Program-made: the position numbers and the translations under genes
Origin: Methanobacteriota archaeon
GTDB lineage: Archaea; Thermoplasmatota; Poseidoniia; Poseidoniales; Thalassarchaeaceae
DNA: 64,000 nucleotides
Assembly (NCBI GenBank): GCA_018650285.1
Contig: JABIGF010000021.1
Coordinates: forward strand, 62,001 to 126,000
Direction: 5' to 3'
The notes under the pieces: generated by a model
What the model saw: the letters and a program-made list of their open reading frames with translations, nothing else
What the model was told of the DNA's origin: nothing
Database searches by the model: none
Part shown: positions 18,908 to 28,144 of the stretch, piece after piece
Position numbering within the stretch: position 1 is the stretch's first letter
Layout of the letters: the number at the start of each line of letters is the position of its first letter

Positions 18908-19918
18908 ATGACTGAAATGAACATGATACAATCATTGAACAGCGCTCTTAACAATATGTTAGAGTCAGATCCAAACGTCCTCATTTTTGGAGAAGATGTT
19001 GGTTACTTTGGCGGTGTTTTCCGAGTTACTGACGGCTTGCAGGAAAAACACGGTTCAAACCGTGTGTTTGATGCACCTCTTGCAGAGGGAGGAATCGCTG
19101 CAATTGCCTTTGGAATGGGCCTAAACGGACTACGTCCAGTAATGGAAATTCAATTTGCCGATTACATATTCCCTGCCTACGACCAAATTGTTAACGAAAT
19201 GGCAAAACTCCGCCACCGTAGTGGTGGAGAATTTAGTACACCTGTAACCATCCGAACACCGGCTGGCGGAGGAATCAAGGGTGGACATCATCACTCGCAA
19301 TCTCCTGAAGGGCAATTCACTCACACACCTGGAATCAAAGTGGTTTACTGCTCCAACCCATACAATGCAAAAGGTCTCCTAATCAGCGCAATTGAATGTA
19401 ATGACCCTGTCGTATTCTTTGAACCAAAAAGATGCTACCGCGGGCCATTTTATGGTGACCCTCACAACGTTCCAACTTGGAAAGGGCACCAATATAGCGA
19501 TGTCCCAGAAGAGCACTACACAATACCTATTGGAGAAGCAAATATGGTGATGGAAGGTGACAAATGTACAGTCATTGCTTGGGGAGCAATGGTTCATGTT
19601 GCCGAACAAGGAATCAAAGATTCAGGAATCTCATGTGACCTTATTGACCTTCAATCACTAATCCCATGGGACAAAGATGCAGTCGTAAACTCAGTCAAGA
19701 AAACTGGCCGCTGCGTGATAGTCCACGAAGCCCCAAAAACCAGCGGTTTTGGCGCTGAGATGTCAGCTAGCGTACAAGAGCGCTGCTTCTATCATCTTGA
19801 GAACCCTATTGAGAGAGTCACAGGATGGGATACACCTTTCCCGCACAGCACAGAATGGGATTATTTGCCAAATCCACAAAGGATTGCTGATGCAATAAAA
19901 CGAACACAGGAGGATTGA
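18908..19918 (+). CDS. pdhB: 2-oxoacid dehydrogenase E1 component, beta subunit
   Basis: A 336-aa transketolase-like subunit that completes the E1 heterotetramer. Typical segments are 'GEDVGYFGGVFRVTDGL', 'FDAPLAEGGIAAIAFGMGLNG' and 'MEIQFADYIFPAYDQI', followed by the C-terminal transketolase domain ('CDLIDLQSLIPWD'). ATG 18908 is chosen over the GTG at 18899 because a GAGGTGA SD lies directly upstream. The E2 gene follows 2 bases after the stop, which implies one mRNA and balanced synthesis. All core residues for E1-beta appear present. Confidence 0.93.
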   Translation: MTEMNMIQSLNSALNNMLESDPNVLIFGEDVGYFGGVFRVTDGLQEKHGSNRVFDAPLAEGGIAAIAFGMGLNGLRPVMEIQFADYIFPAYDQIVNEMAKLRHRSGGEFSTPVTIRTPAGGGIKGGHHHSQSPEGQFTHTPGIKVVYCSNPYNAKGLLISAIECNDPVVFFEPKRCYRGPFYGDPHNVPTWKGHQYSDVPEEHYTIPIGEANMVMEGDKCTVIAWGAMVHVAEQGIKDSGISCDLIDLQSLIPWDKDAVVNSVKKTGRCVIVHEAPKTSGFGAEMSASVQERCFYHLENPIERVTGWDTPFPHSTEWDYLPNPQRIADAIKRTQED

Positions 19919-19920
19919 TC

Positions 19921-21213
19921 ATGGGAGTATACGCATTCAGATTGCCCGACATCGGAGAAGGAGTTGTTGAGGGTGAAGTCGTTCAATGGCATGTTGAAGT
20001 TGGAGCATCGGTTGAAGAAGATGAAGCACTAATTGATGTCATGACTGACAAAGCAACTGTCACAATTCCAAGCCCTGTATCTGGAAAGGTCATGTCAACA
20101 GTTGGTAATGCAGGTGAAATTATCGCAGTTGGTACCGTTTGTATTGAATTTGAAGTGGAAGGCGAAGGTAATGCCTCATCGAGTTCTAAACCAACCCCTA
20201 TACCTGAAGCCCCTGTGAAAGAAGAAAGGGCAGAGCCAACTCCAAAAGCTGAACCAAAACCGGCCCCAACACCTTCTCCCGTGGTACAAACCCCAACCAG
20301 CACCCCCTCGAGCACATTGAGTGGTGGGAATGGAGTAGGTGGTCGGGCACTAGCATCCCCGGCAGTTCGCCAGCGAGCGAAGGATGAAGGAATTGACCTC
20401 AGCCAAGTTAGCGGTAGTGGACCTGCAGGAAGAATCAGCCATGCAGACATCGATGCACACAATGAATCCGGAGTATCTAGAGGCGGAATCAAATTCTCCC
20501 ATCCAGGGGAACCGGCAGAAGGGACTACCGAAATACCAATTGTTGGATTGCGACGCAAGATTGCAGAACAAATGACTAAGTCATACACCCAAATACCTCA
20601 TTTCTCATACTTTGAAGAGGTGGATGTTACTGATTTGGAAGCATTACGCCAATGGCTCAATGCAAACCGTACTGCGGACCAACCCAAACTTACCTACCTA
20701 CCTTTCATCATGCAGGCATTAGTCAAACTGTTCAGAGAAGGACATCACGGATGCAATGGACATTACGAAGATGAGAGAGAAGTTCTCGTACTGCATAATG
20801 CCGTAAACATGGGTATTGCAACTACGACTGACCGTGGACTCTATGTCCCAGTTGTGAAAAATTGTGAATCAAGAAACATTTGGGAACTTGGGAGCGAACT
20901 AAGGAGAGTAGCAGGTGCAGCAAGAGATGGTACCGCAACACTCTCTGACTTAACCGGCTCAACCTTCACAATCACCTCACTTGGAAGAGATGGAGGACTA
21001 GGTGCTACACCTATTATCAACACCCCTGAGGTTGGAATCCTTGGAGTGCACAAAGCGATTGAAAGACCGGTGGTTGTTGATGGGAAAATAACCATCCGCA
21101 GAATGATGAATCTATCTTCATCATGGGACCACCGCGTTGTTGACGGCGCTAATGGTGCTGCATTAGTGCAAGGTTTGAAGCATCTTCTTGAGCACCCAAC
21201 ACAGATTCTTTGA
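19921..21213 (+). CDS. pdhC: dihydrolipoamide acyltransferase (E2)
   Basis: One lipoyl domain (residues 1-80) carries the lipoylated Lys44 in 'MTDKATV'. A Pro/Ala/Glu-rich linker is followed by a peripheral subunit-binding domain ('ASPAVRQRAKDEGIDLSQ', about 140-175), a second linker, and the CAT catalytic domain ending in 'SSSWDHRVVDGANGA', which holds the HxxxDG active site. The enzyme takes the acyl group from E1 to CoA. The start is ATG 19921 with a GGAGGAT SD upstream; the TTG at 19915 in the track is less likely. The domain set is complete, and the chain forms the core to which E1 and E3 bind. Confidence 0.95.
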   Translation: MGVYAFRLPDIGEGVVEGEVVQWHVEVGASVEEDEALIDVMTDKATVTIPSPVSGKVMSTVGNAGEIIAVGTVCIEFEVEGEGNASSSSKPTPIPEAPVKEERAEPTPKAEPKPAPTPSPVVQTPTSTPSSTLSGGNGVGGRALASPAVRQRAKDEGIDLSQVSGSGPAGRISHADIDAHNESGVSRGGIKFSHPGEPAEGTTEIPIVGLRRKIAEQMTKSYTQIPHFSYFEEVDVTDLEALRQWLNANRTADQPKLTYLPFIMQALVKLFREGHHGCNGHYEDEREVLVLHNAVNMGIATTTDRGLYVPVVKNCESRNIWELGSELRRVAGAARDGTATLSDLTGSTFTITSLGRDGGLGATPIINTPEVGILGVHKAIERPVVVDGKITIRRMMNLSSSWDHRVVDGANGAALVQGLKHLLEHPTQIL

Positions 21214-21224
21214 GGTGAAATTGT

Positions 21225-22649
21225 ATGGAACAAATTTCTTGCCAAGTTTTAGTTGTAGGCGCTGGACCCGGAGGGTATGTGGCTGCAATTCGCGCCGCAC
21301 AACTCGGCCTTGATACCGTAATTGTTGAAGGCGATAGAGCCGGAGGGACCTGCTTGATTCGCGGATGTATCCCTTCAAAGGCGATTATCCATGCTGCTGA
21401 AAGATTTGAATCACTCAAAGCCCATCAAGATGGGCATATGGGATTGAAAGTTGACGGAGATGTCTCCATTGATATGGCAGCATTAGTTGATTGGAAGAAT
21501 GTCATTGTTGGCAAACTCAACAAAGGAGTTGAAGGGCTTCTCAAAGGAAATGGCGCGAGACTTGTCAAAGGTTGGGCTTCATTCCTTGACGGGAAAACTT
21601 GCAATGTGACTGATTCGGATGGAAACAAAGTCGCCCATATTTCCGCAGAAAATGTTATTCTAGCAACTGGCTCAACACCAATTGAATTACCTTTCATGCC
21701 ATATGATGAGAAATTCATTCTCTCATCGACTGGCGCTCTTGACCTAGAAGAATTGCCAGGAAAGGTAGCAATCATTGGTGGCGGATATATCGGCCTTGAA
21801 CTTGGTTGTGCGCTTCGCAAGTTAGGTGTTGAAATTACCGTCATTGAAGGACTTGATACTGTGGTATCAATTTTTGATGCTGAAATTCGCCGACCACTTG
21901 AACGCTGGCTCAAGAAAAACAAGATTACAGTACATACAAATTGTCTCGCAAAGGGTGCAGAGGTAAACGATTCTTCAGTTGAACTTTCATGGAAAAACGG
22001 TGACGACGAAATAATCTCAGAATCATTTGACAAAGTTCTAGTAACTGTTGGACGTAAAGCCAATATTAATGGCTGGGGATTGGCTGAAACTGGTGTCACA
22101 ATGGACGAATCAGGAAGATTCGTAGCAGTTGATTCCCAATGCAAAACCAACATGCGCGGGATATACGCTATTGGTGACCTAGTCGGTGAACCCCTACTAG
22201 CACACAAAGCGAGCGCACAAGGGGAAATGGTAGCCGAAATTATCGCTGGAAAACGGCGCGATTTTGAACCTGTAGCCATCCCTGCAATCGTCTTTACCGA
22301 ACCAGAGATAGTTAGTGTTGGAATGACTCCAGATGAAGCAACTGCGGCTGGCGAAGAAATCATTGTAGGAAAATTCCCTCTAGCGGCAAATGGAAGAGCC
22401 CTAACTCTTGAGGCTGAAAAAACAGGCGGATTTGTCAGAGTTGTTGCTAGAAAGGATGACCACCTTATCCTTGGGATTCAAGCCGTTGGCAGCCATATTG
22501 CTGAACTTTCTGGTGCATTTGTACTAGCTCTAGAAATGGGTGTGGTGCTAGAGGATATTGCAGGGACCATCCACGCACACCCAACCATGAGTGAAGCGTT
22601 CCATGAGGGTGTACTCAAAACCCTAGGGCACGCCATACACTCAATGTGA
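21225..22649 (+). CDS. lpdA: dihydrolipoamide dehydrogenase (E3)
   Basis: A 474-aa FAD disulfide oxidoreductase. FAD motif 'GAGPGGYVAAIRAAQLG', redox pair in 'GTCLIRGCIPSK', NAD motif 'IIGGGYIGLELG', second FAD motif 'YAIGDLVG' and the dimer-interface His/Glu in 'HAHPTMSEAFHEG' are all present. The segment between the two cysteines (LIRG) differs slightly from the common LNVG. It reoxidises E2 dihydrolipoamide and makes NADH. A TGAGGTGA SD precedes the ATG. It lies between E2 and lipB in the same operon. Confidence 0.96.
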   Translation: MEQISCQVLVVGAGPGGYVAAIRAAQLGLDTVIVEGDRAGGTCLIRGCIPSKAIIHAAERFESLKAHQDGHMGLKVDGDVSIDMAALVDWKNVIVGKLNKGVEGLLKGNGARLVKGWASFLDGKTCNVTDSDGNKVAHISAENVILATGSTPIELPFMPYDEKFILSSTGALDLEELPGKVAIIGGGYIGLELGCALRKLGVEITVIEGLDTVVSIFDAEIRRPLERWLKKNKITVHTNCLAKGAEVNDSSVELSWKNGDDEIISESFDKVLVTVGRKANINGWGLAETGVTMDESGRFVAVDSQCKTNMRGIYAIGDLVGEPLLAHKASAQGEMVAEIIAGKRRDFEPVAIPAIVFTEPEIVSVGMTPDEATAAGEEIIVGKFPLAANGRALTLEAEKTGGFVRVVARKDDHLILGIQAVGSHIAELSGAFVLALEMGVVLEDIAGTIHAHPTMSEAFHEGVLKTLGHAIHSM

Positions 22650-22662
22650 TAGAAGTGATGCG

Positions 22663-23328
22663 ATGCGCAAATTCGATGTGATCCGAGCAGGAATTATCCC
22701 ACACGAACTAGTGGCAAAGGAAATGTTACGCCTTCAACAATTACGCATTACTGACGACATTCTAGACACACTAATTCTTGTAGAACATCCAGAAGTTGTA
22801 ACCATTGGCCCTCGGGCAAGAAATGAGGGAGTCAAGGCTCCACAAGGATATGAGTCAACACCTATAGACCGTGGCGGTGGGTTGACATGGCACGGTCCGG
22901 GGCAACTCGTTGCATACCCGATTTTCAAGTGGGATTTAGAGGGCGAAAGTAACGTCGCAGCGATAATCAACCTGCTTGAACGGTGGATTATTAATTCAAT
23001 TAGACCAATCGGGATTAACGCCTATCGAGATGAAAGAATGCAAGGGGTTTGGTTTGAAAACCAAAAATTCTCAAGCATCGGTCTAAACTTTCTCAAATGG
23101 GTTAGCCGACACGGCTTCACAATCAATTACAACACACCAACTGGTAGAGTTGAAAATTTAGCGAGTTGCGGTCTAGAAACAGGGACTACCACATCGTTAT
23201 GCGCCATAGGTGAAACTGGTATCACCCGTGAATCATTAGAAGCATTACTCATTGGTTCAGCAATTCCAAGCATAAACCGTGAAATTGGCACTTATTCCAC
23301 CTTTTCAATACTTGATGAATCCACATAA
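22663..23328 (+). CDS. lipB: octanoyl-[carrier protein]:protein N-octanoyltransferase
   Basis: A 221-aa LipB-family transferase that moves octanoyl from ACP to the E2 lysine for LipA to sulfurate. The family block 'RGGGLTWHGPGQLVAYPI' is intact, the catalytic Lys is in 'NQKFSSIGL' and the acyl-thioester Cys in 'LASCGLETG'. The presence of both LipA and LipB with the dehydrogenase genes means the operon carries a full de novo lipoylation route. This is a bacterial-type arrangement; many archaea use LplA scavenging or other routes. The source of octanoyl-ACP in an archaeon is unclear. Confidence 0.92.
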   Translation: MRKFDVIRAGIIPHELVAKEMLRLQQLRITDDILDTLILVEHPEVVTIGPRARNEGVKAPQGYESTPIDRGGGLTWHGPGQLVAYPIFKWDLEGESNVAAIINLLERWIINSIRPIGINAYRDERMQGVWFENQKFSSIGLNFLKWVSRHGFTINYNTPTGRVENLASCGLETGTTTSLCAIGETGITRESLEALLIGSAIPSINREIGTYSTFSILDEST

Positions 23329-23371
23329 TTCATTGCGAAGGTTTGAGAACCACGCGACCTAACGAGTTAAC

Positions 23372-24106
23372 ATGATGAAGTCAGGGAACCCCTATTTGCA
23401 CAATGATTCGTTTGGTTTTGGAACAGGTCAAAACAAAATGACCCTTGAGGGTGTGGCTAACAAAACCATGCTACTGCTTGGCATTTGTATTTTCGTATCT
23501 TTCGCCTCGTGGGTGACCTTTACTATCGATCCCGCTATAGGCACAATACTATTCTTCCTTGGTGTAATTGGATCATTAATTGCAGCCTTTTCAATGTGGT
23601 TTATTGATAAAAGAATGGCCATGTATCTTGGCCCGATTTATGCTGCGTTTGAAGGATTGGTTTTGGGTCCTTTTTCAGGGATAATGGAAGCATATTACCC
23701 AGGAATTGTTGTTCAAGCAATTTCTTTGACGTTTGGCCTCTTTGTGACTATGCTAGTAATTTACCGCGCTAAACTCATCAAGCCATCTGAAAATCTTCAG
23801 ATTGGACTAGCATCTGCTATGGGTGCAATTTTTCTAATCTATATGGCATCATTTATTTTAGCAATCGCAACACCATACCAAATCCCCTACATCCATGGAA
23901 ATGGACTTATTGGAATCGGATTCTCTCTACTTGTTATCGGAGTTGCTGCGCTAACATTTGTTATGGATTTTGATTTCATCGAAAAGGGTGTTGAGCAAGG
24001 TGCACCAAAACACCTTGAATGGTATGCTGCTTTTGGATTAATGATTACTCTTGTTTGGCTATATGTTGAACTTCTGCGATTACTTTCTAAATTGCGCTCT
24101 AGATAA
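23372..24106 (+). CDS. Bax inhibitor-1/YccA-family membrane protein
   Basis: The 244-aa protein has about seven hydrophobic segments and the BI-1/YccA traits: 'FEGLVLGPFSG' early, and a C-terminal 'MDFDFIEKGVEQGAPKHLEWYAAFGLMITLVWLYVE' with the Asp and Glu positions linked to ion (Ca2+/H+) leak in studied homologues. It is an inner-membrane protein by topology. It starts at ATG 23372 or 23375. It has its own gap from the lipB stop, so it may not belong to the dehydrogenase operon. Physiological role unknown in archaea. Confidence 0.85.
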   Translation: MMKSGNPYLHNDSFGFGTGQNKMTLEGVANKTMLLLGICIFVSFASWVTFTIDPAIGTILFFLGVIGSLIAAFSMWFIDKRMAMYLGPIYAAFEGLVLGPFSGIMEAYYPGIVVQAISLTFGLFVTMLVIYRAKLIKPSENLQIGLASAMGAIFLIYMASFILAIATPYQIPYIHGNGLIGIGFSLLVIGVAALTFVMDFDFIEKGVEQGAPKHLEWYAAFGLMITLVWLYVELLRLLSKLRSR

Positions 24107-24144
24107 TACAAGAGTTCATCACATCAAGCCTTGTCCACTATTCA

Positions 24145-25305
24145 ATGGATGAACATCCACTCTCCCCAAACCTAGGAGGTGCGACTGGCGGAGGAGATTT
24201 CCCCGCCATTGACTACCTAGAGTGGTATGTACCTCGCTTACAGGCAGGTGTTGACCATGATTTGTCACAATCTGGTTTCCATCACCCATGGGATTGGCAA
24301 AAAATAACCGGTGGGAAACTACCTGAACACTTGACCACTTCTTTAACAAAGGCACCTCTTGACCCACGTATTTGGGTGGCTGAAAGAGAAGGCATTGAAG
24401 TCTCAAGGGTAGCTGGTGGACACGGTGTAAGCCAATCACTGATTTTCGCTTTACTAGCAGTAATGAATCCACAGAAGCCGAGAAAAGTTGCTGTAGAGAT
24501 GCCTTCATATGCACCAGTTTCTCAATTTGCACGAGCCCTAGGCTGCGATGTATTGCCGTTTTGGCGTGGGCCTACCTCATCAACAGATTGTGGCCCGTGG
24601 TCAATAAATCGTCAATCACTTGAATCTATTATTGATGATGTGGCCGCAGTCATTACGACACCTATGCAAAATCCAACAGGTTGGATGATGACCCCAGATG
24701 ACCAACAATGGATCTCTGATATCTGCTCTCAACATGATGTGGGGCTAATATCAGACGAAGTCTATATCGATTCAGCAAGAGGGACTGATGACTATCGCCC
24801 AATGCATAGGTATGGTGACCATTGTGTGAGTGTCAACTCTCTAACCAAGTGCTATGGGCTTGGGCCTTTGCGAGTGGGTTGGATTATCGGTTCAGAAAAA
24901 ACAGCAATAAATGCTAGCCGAGCTTTCCAAAATTTGCAAGGCTCATTGGCAGTACCCTCACTTCGTCTTGCAGAACTTGCTTGGCCAATTATTGATGAAC
25001 CGTTATCATTAATCAAAACAAGACGTGAAAAGAATTTACCACTATTACTCAACGTTTTGGCTGCAAATGGAATTGATTGGTCGCCGCCGCCATCAGGAAT
25101 TTTTGGTTGCATACCTCTTGTAGGGACTATTGATTCCCTACAATTTGTAGAAGATATTTGTACAACACATGGCGTTCTAGCAATACCTGGATTGATGTTC
25201 TCACCCAAACTAACTCAATTTGTACGAGTCGCTTGGGGCGGAGAACCAAAAGAGTTTGCAGCAGCGATGGAAGCATTCAATCTATGTCTGCAAGAGTTGA
25301 AGTGA
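24145..25305 (+). CDS. class I/II PLP-dependent aminotransferase
   Basis: This fold-type I aminotransferase has 386 aa. 'PMQNPTGWMM' is the substrate-binding Asn-Pro-Thr-Gly block, 'ISDEVY' supplies the Asp that bonds the PLP nitrogen, 'SLTKCYGLGPLRVGWI' the Schiff-base Lys, and 'FVRVAWGG' the carboxylate-binding Arg. It resembles the broad aspartate/histidinol-phosphate/alanine group. Its amino-acid substrate cannot be assigned. The upstream region is short and it is followed within about 20 bases by ubiX on the same strand. Confidence 0.85.
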   Translation: MDEHPLSPNLGGATGGGDFPAIDYLEWYVPRLQAGVDHDLSQSGFHHPWDWQKITGGKLPEHLTTSLTKAPLDPRIWVAEREGIEVSRVAGGHGVSQSLIFALLAVMNPQKPRKVAVEMPSYAPVSQFARALGCDVLPFWRGPTSSTDCGPWSINRQSLESIIDDVAAVITTPMQNPTGWMMTPDDQQWISDICSQHDVGLISDEVYIDSARGTDDYRPMHRYGDHCVSVNSLTKCYGLGPLRVGWIIGSEKTAINASRAFQNLQGSLAVPSLRLAELAWPIIDEPLSLIKTRREKNLPLLLNVLAANGIDWSPPPSGIFGCIPLVGTIDSLQFVEDICTTHGVLAIPGLMFSPKLTQFVRVAWGGEPKEFAAAMEAFNLCLQELK

Positions 25306-25326
25306 TAGAACTGTGAGCGAGTAGTA

Positions 25327-25950
25327 ATGCCTTCAGCAGTTGTGGCCATCAGTGGAGCAAGTGGTGCTCGTTATGGGGTCCGCCTTCTTGAGTGTCTGCG
25401 CGAAGCAAATTGGGATGTGAATCTCATTATCAGCAATGAAGGCGCCATCAATCTTGATCTTGAATGCGGAATGACACCAAGCCAACTAGCGACCCTACAC
25501 GGAGTTGTGCTTGAAGACAATGAGAATTTGGCAGCAAAATCTGCTTCTGGCTCAGCGAAATTTGACGCTTACATTATCTGCCCAGCATCAGGCACCACCG
25601 TGGCAAAATTAGCATCTGGAATTAGTGATAATCTAATCACACGCTCAGGAATGGTCGCTCAAAAAGAGAGAAGAAAACTCATCTTAGTGCCAAGAGAAAC
25701 ACCCTATGCAACAGTACAACTTGAGAACATGGCTAAACTTTCAAATTATGGAGTAGTAATATTGCCTGCAAACCCAGGATACTACCACAACCCACAAACG
25801 ATTGAAGATTTAGTTGATTTTGTTGTTGCAAGAATTCTCGACCAACTTGATATTGAACATCAACTTAGTCAACGCTGGTCCGGTGGTGAAATTTCGCTAG
25901 CAAATGACGCGCAGTCAACTAAGTCACCAGATAATGACTTACACACTTGA
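25327..25950 (+). CDS. ubiX: flavin prenyltransferase UbiX
   Basis: A 207-aa flavoprotein that joins dimethylallyl phosphate to FMN to make prenylated FMN for UbiD-type decarboxylases. It begins 'VAISGASGARYGVRLLE', then the cofactor motif 'CPASGTTVAKLASGISDNL', 'VPRETP' and 'MAKLSNYGVVILPANPGYYH', all of which match the family. The C-terminal tail is slightly long. No ubiD lies in the window, so the partner decarboxylase must be elsewhere. Confidence 0.92.
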   Translation: MPSAVVAISGASGARYGVRLLECLREANWDVNLIISNEGAINLDLECGMTPSQLATLHGVVLEDNENLAAKSASGSAKFDAYIICPASGTTVAKLASGISDNLITRSGMVAQKERRKLILVPRETPYATVQLENMAKLSNYGVVILPANPGYYHNPQTIEDLVDFVVARILDQLDIEHQLSQRWSGGEISLANDAQSTKSPDNDLHT

Positions 25951-26008
25951 ACTAGAGCCAAAAGGGGTTGGGTTGATGAAGGTCGTGCGGCACGGAGGTA
26001 TGAGTAAG

Positions 26009-27778
26009 ATGGATTACGAGGGGATGACTTCGGCAGAATTGACTGTTGAATTGAAGCGCCTTGGGCTAGCAAGTAGCGGCTCAAAAAGTGCTAAACTTGA
26101 AAGATTACTCTCAATGGAAACAATCTCTTCTGAATCTGAAATAGGAGATGCTGTATTAATTACAAGCGATTCAACTCTTGCTAGCAGAATGAAAGAGAGC
26201 CGCGAAGTATTCGGAAAAGAAATACCGTTCTTTGGAATCATTGTTGTTACAATTCTCTTCATCTCTATTGCTGCAGGTGGAATACTTGGATTGCCTGCCG
26301 TCATGAGTTGGCTCGAAGATGACCCAAATTACTCCCTAATTGATTTTGATCCATCCGAAGCACGAGCAAGGGCTGAGCACCTTGTCAGTTTGGGTCACAT
26401 TGAATATACAGGTAGAATGTCTGGAAGCCAAGAGGAATTAGCTGCTGCTGAAGCAAACAAACAGAATTTTACTGAATATGGGATGTCGGCCACTCTCGAA
26501 GAATTTGATGTACCGATGTTTGAAATCCAATCTAATCCTAGAATCCATTACTGTATCCCTGGAGATTATTCACTAATGCCAAATCTGAATCCTTGCGGAT
26601 TAGATACACAAGCAACAAGAGTTGAATTCCAACATCGCTTTGATTTCGTTATTCAAGGATACAGCGGTACTGGAAACTACCAATTTGGTGACGACCTAAC
26701 AATCGTCAATTTGTCAAACGGCAGTGACGATACGCTTTGGCCACAGGCAACAGGTCAAATTGGTATGGTCTGGGGTTCTGCAGGAGTAGGGAGCAACACT
26801 GACATTTATGCTAAGGCGATTCAAAATGACCTCGCTGCTCTTTTCCTGACAAATGTCGCATACAACTGTGGAAAAGTAGAGGCTGACGACTGTGTGCCAA
26901 TTTTCAAGACCGTTGATATTGAAGGATTGATGGGGCAAACTGGAGACAACCTTCCTGAAACAATACCATTTGTTCAATTATCAAAAAATATGGGTGAAGA
27001 ATTAACTGAAGTATTTGAAAATAAAGAACAAAATGGTGCAAAAATTGCAATTGAAGTTGATGTTGACAATCAAGGCACAAGACCAGTTAGAGTCCCTTGT
27101 GGAATTATTCAAGGAGATGATGACAAACTCATTATTTTTGGAGCGCACCACGATACCGTGTATAGTGGGCCTGGAGCAGTTGACGACACATCTGGAACTG
27201 CAACCGTTCTAGAATTAGCAAGACAGTTTGGCATAATGTTTAGTGAATATGGAACCCCAAAACACACCATTAAATTCTGCACTTGGGGCGGTGAAGAGGA
27301 AGGACTACACGGCTCAAAAGCTTGGGTTGAAAAGTATGCCGAGTCGCTCAATGAAAACCTGATTCTTTACATTAATCTTGATATGAACCATGTTGACTTG
27401 GACACTGAAAGAGGGAAAAGTTTGACTTTGTTTGGCAACTATGCAAGCGATGTAGAACAGATTGAAAATATCGTCACATTATTTGAAGCGGGACATCCTG
27501 ATTTAGCATCAAGATATGATATTAACATTAGAACTTTGAATGGGCCAAAAAATTCTGATACTGGAATGCCATACAATTCTGACCACGGTCCTTTTGTCTA
27601 TGATATCCAACAAGATGAATCAGATAAGGCGGGTCATGCATTAGTCTGCTATGGTTCTGGTTCATACGAATATCACACCTACGCCGATGACATGAGCCGT
27701 TTCAACGAAGAGAGCCTAGCAGTAAGCGCTATCATCTACGGCACCTATGCGAAGTACCTTGCATGGGGAGAAATTTGA
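26009..27778 (+). CDS. membrane-anchored M28-family zinc aminopeptidase with N-terminal SAP-like motif
   Basis: From ATG 26009 (GGAGGT SD nine bases upstream; the track start at 25904 overlaps ubiX) the 589-aa protein has a SAP-like helix-hairpin at residues 5-37, one membrane helix (about 73-97) and a large external part. The peptidase core holds 'GAHHDTVYSGPGAVDDTSG', 'GGEEEGLHGS', 'NLDMNHVD' and 'SDHGPF', the His, Asp, Glu, Asp and His that bind two zinc ions in M28 enzymes. It likely trims exported or environmental peptides at the cell surface. A SAP-like DNA-binding motif on the cytoplasmic side is unusual for a peptidase. Confidence 0.85.
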   Translation: MDYEGMTSAELTVELKRLGLASSGSKSAKLERLLSMETISSESEIGDAVLITSDSTLASRMKESREVFGKEIPFFGIIVVTILFISIAAGGILGLPAVMSWLEDDPNYSLIDFDPSEARARAEHLVSLGHIEYTGRMSGSQEELAAAEANKQNFTEYGMSATLEEFDVPMFEIQSNPRIHYCIPGDYSLMPNLNPCGLDTQATRVEFQHRFDFVIQGYSGTGNYQFGDDLTIVNLSNGSDDTLWPQATGQIGMVWGSAGVGSNTDIYAKAIQNDLAALFLTNVAYNCGKVEADDCVPIFKTVDIEGLMGQTGDNLPETIPFVQLSKNMGEELTEVFENKEQNGAKIAIEVDVDNQGTRPVRVPCGIIQGDDDKLIIFGAHHDTVYSGPGAVDDTSGTATVLELARQFGIMFSEYGTPKHTIKFCTWGGEEEGLHGSKAWVEKYAESLNENLILYINLDMNHVDLDTERGKSLTLFGNYASDVEQIENIVTLFEAGHPDLASRYDINIRTLNGPKNSDTGMPYNSDHGPFVYDIQQDESDKAGHALVCYGSGSYEYHTYADDMSRFNEESLAVSAIIYGTYAKYLAWGEI

Positions 27779-27790
27779 GAAGGTGAAATA

Positions 27791-28090
27791 ATGGTCAAAA
27801 GAGCACACGCAAGTCACATTCTAATCGCTAGCAAATCACAGGCGATCCAAATTACAGATAAGATAAATTCTGCCCGAAAACCACTCAAAGAGTTTCAAAA
27901 AATGGCGCGCAAACATTCATCCTGCCCATCAGGCTCCAAAGGAGGAGACCTAGGATGGTTTCATGAGAAACAAATGGTCAAAGAGTTCTCTGCTAAAGTT
28001 TGGGAACAGGAACTGAAGGCGATTGATGGCTTCATCAAAACCGGTTTTGGCTACCATATTATTTGGGTACATGAGCGGGATGATGAGTAA
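27791..28090 (+). CDS. parvulin-type peptidyl-prolyl isomerase
   Basis: The 99-aa protein is a stand-alone parvulin domain: 'ASHILIAS' at the start, 'KHSSCPSGSKGGDLGWF' in the middle and 'GFGYHIIWVHER' at the end are hallmark segments, with both active-site His residues. It speeds cis-trans isomerisation of proline bonds during folding and has no signal peptide, so it is cytoplasmic. A GGTGA SD precedes ATG 27791, 13 bases after the peptidase stop, so the two genes are probably co-transcribed. Confidence 0.93.
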   Translation: MVKRAHASHILIASKSQAIQITDKINSARKPLKEFQKMARKHSSCPSGSKGGDLGWFHEKQMVKEFSAKVWEQELKAIDGFIKTGFGYHIIWVHERDDE

Positions 28091-28144
28091 TCTTACATTT
28101 GATGCCAATAAATGAATAATCCACCGTCTACCGAGGTCAATCTA

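Noticed and set aside
19983-20588. 201-aa minus-strand ORF opposite E2
   Set aside because: Antisense of the E2 linker; low complexity and no start context.
21425-22363. 312-aa minus-strand ORF opposite E3
   Set aside because: Shadow of the E3 gene; Ser/Pro-rich composition typical of antisense translation, no motif.
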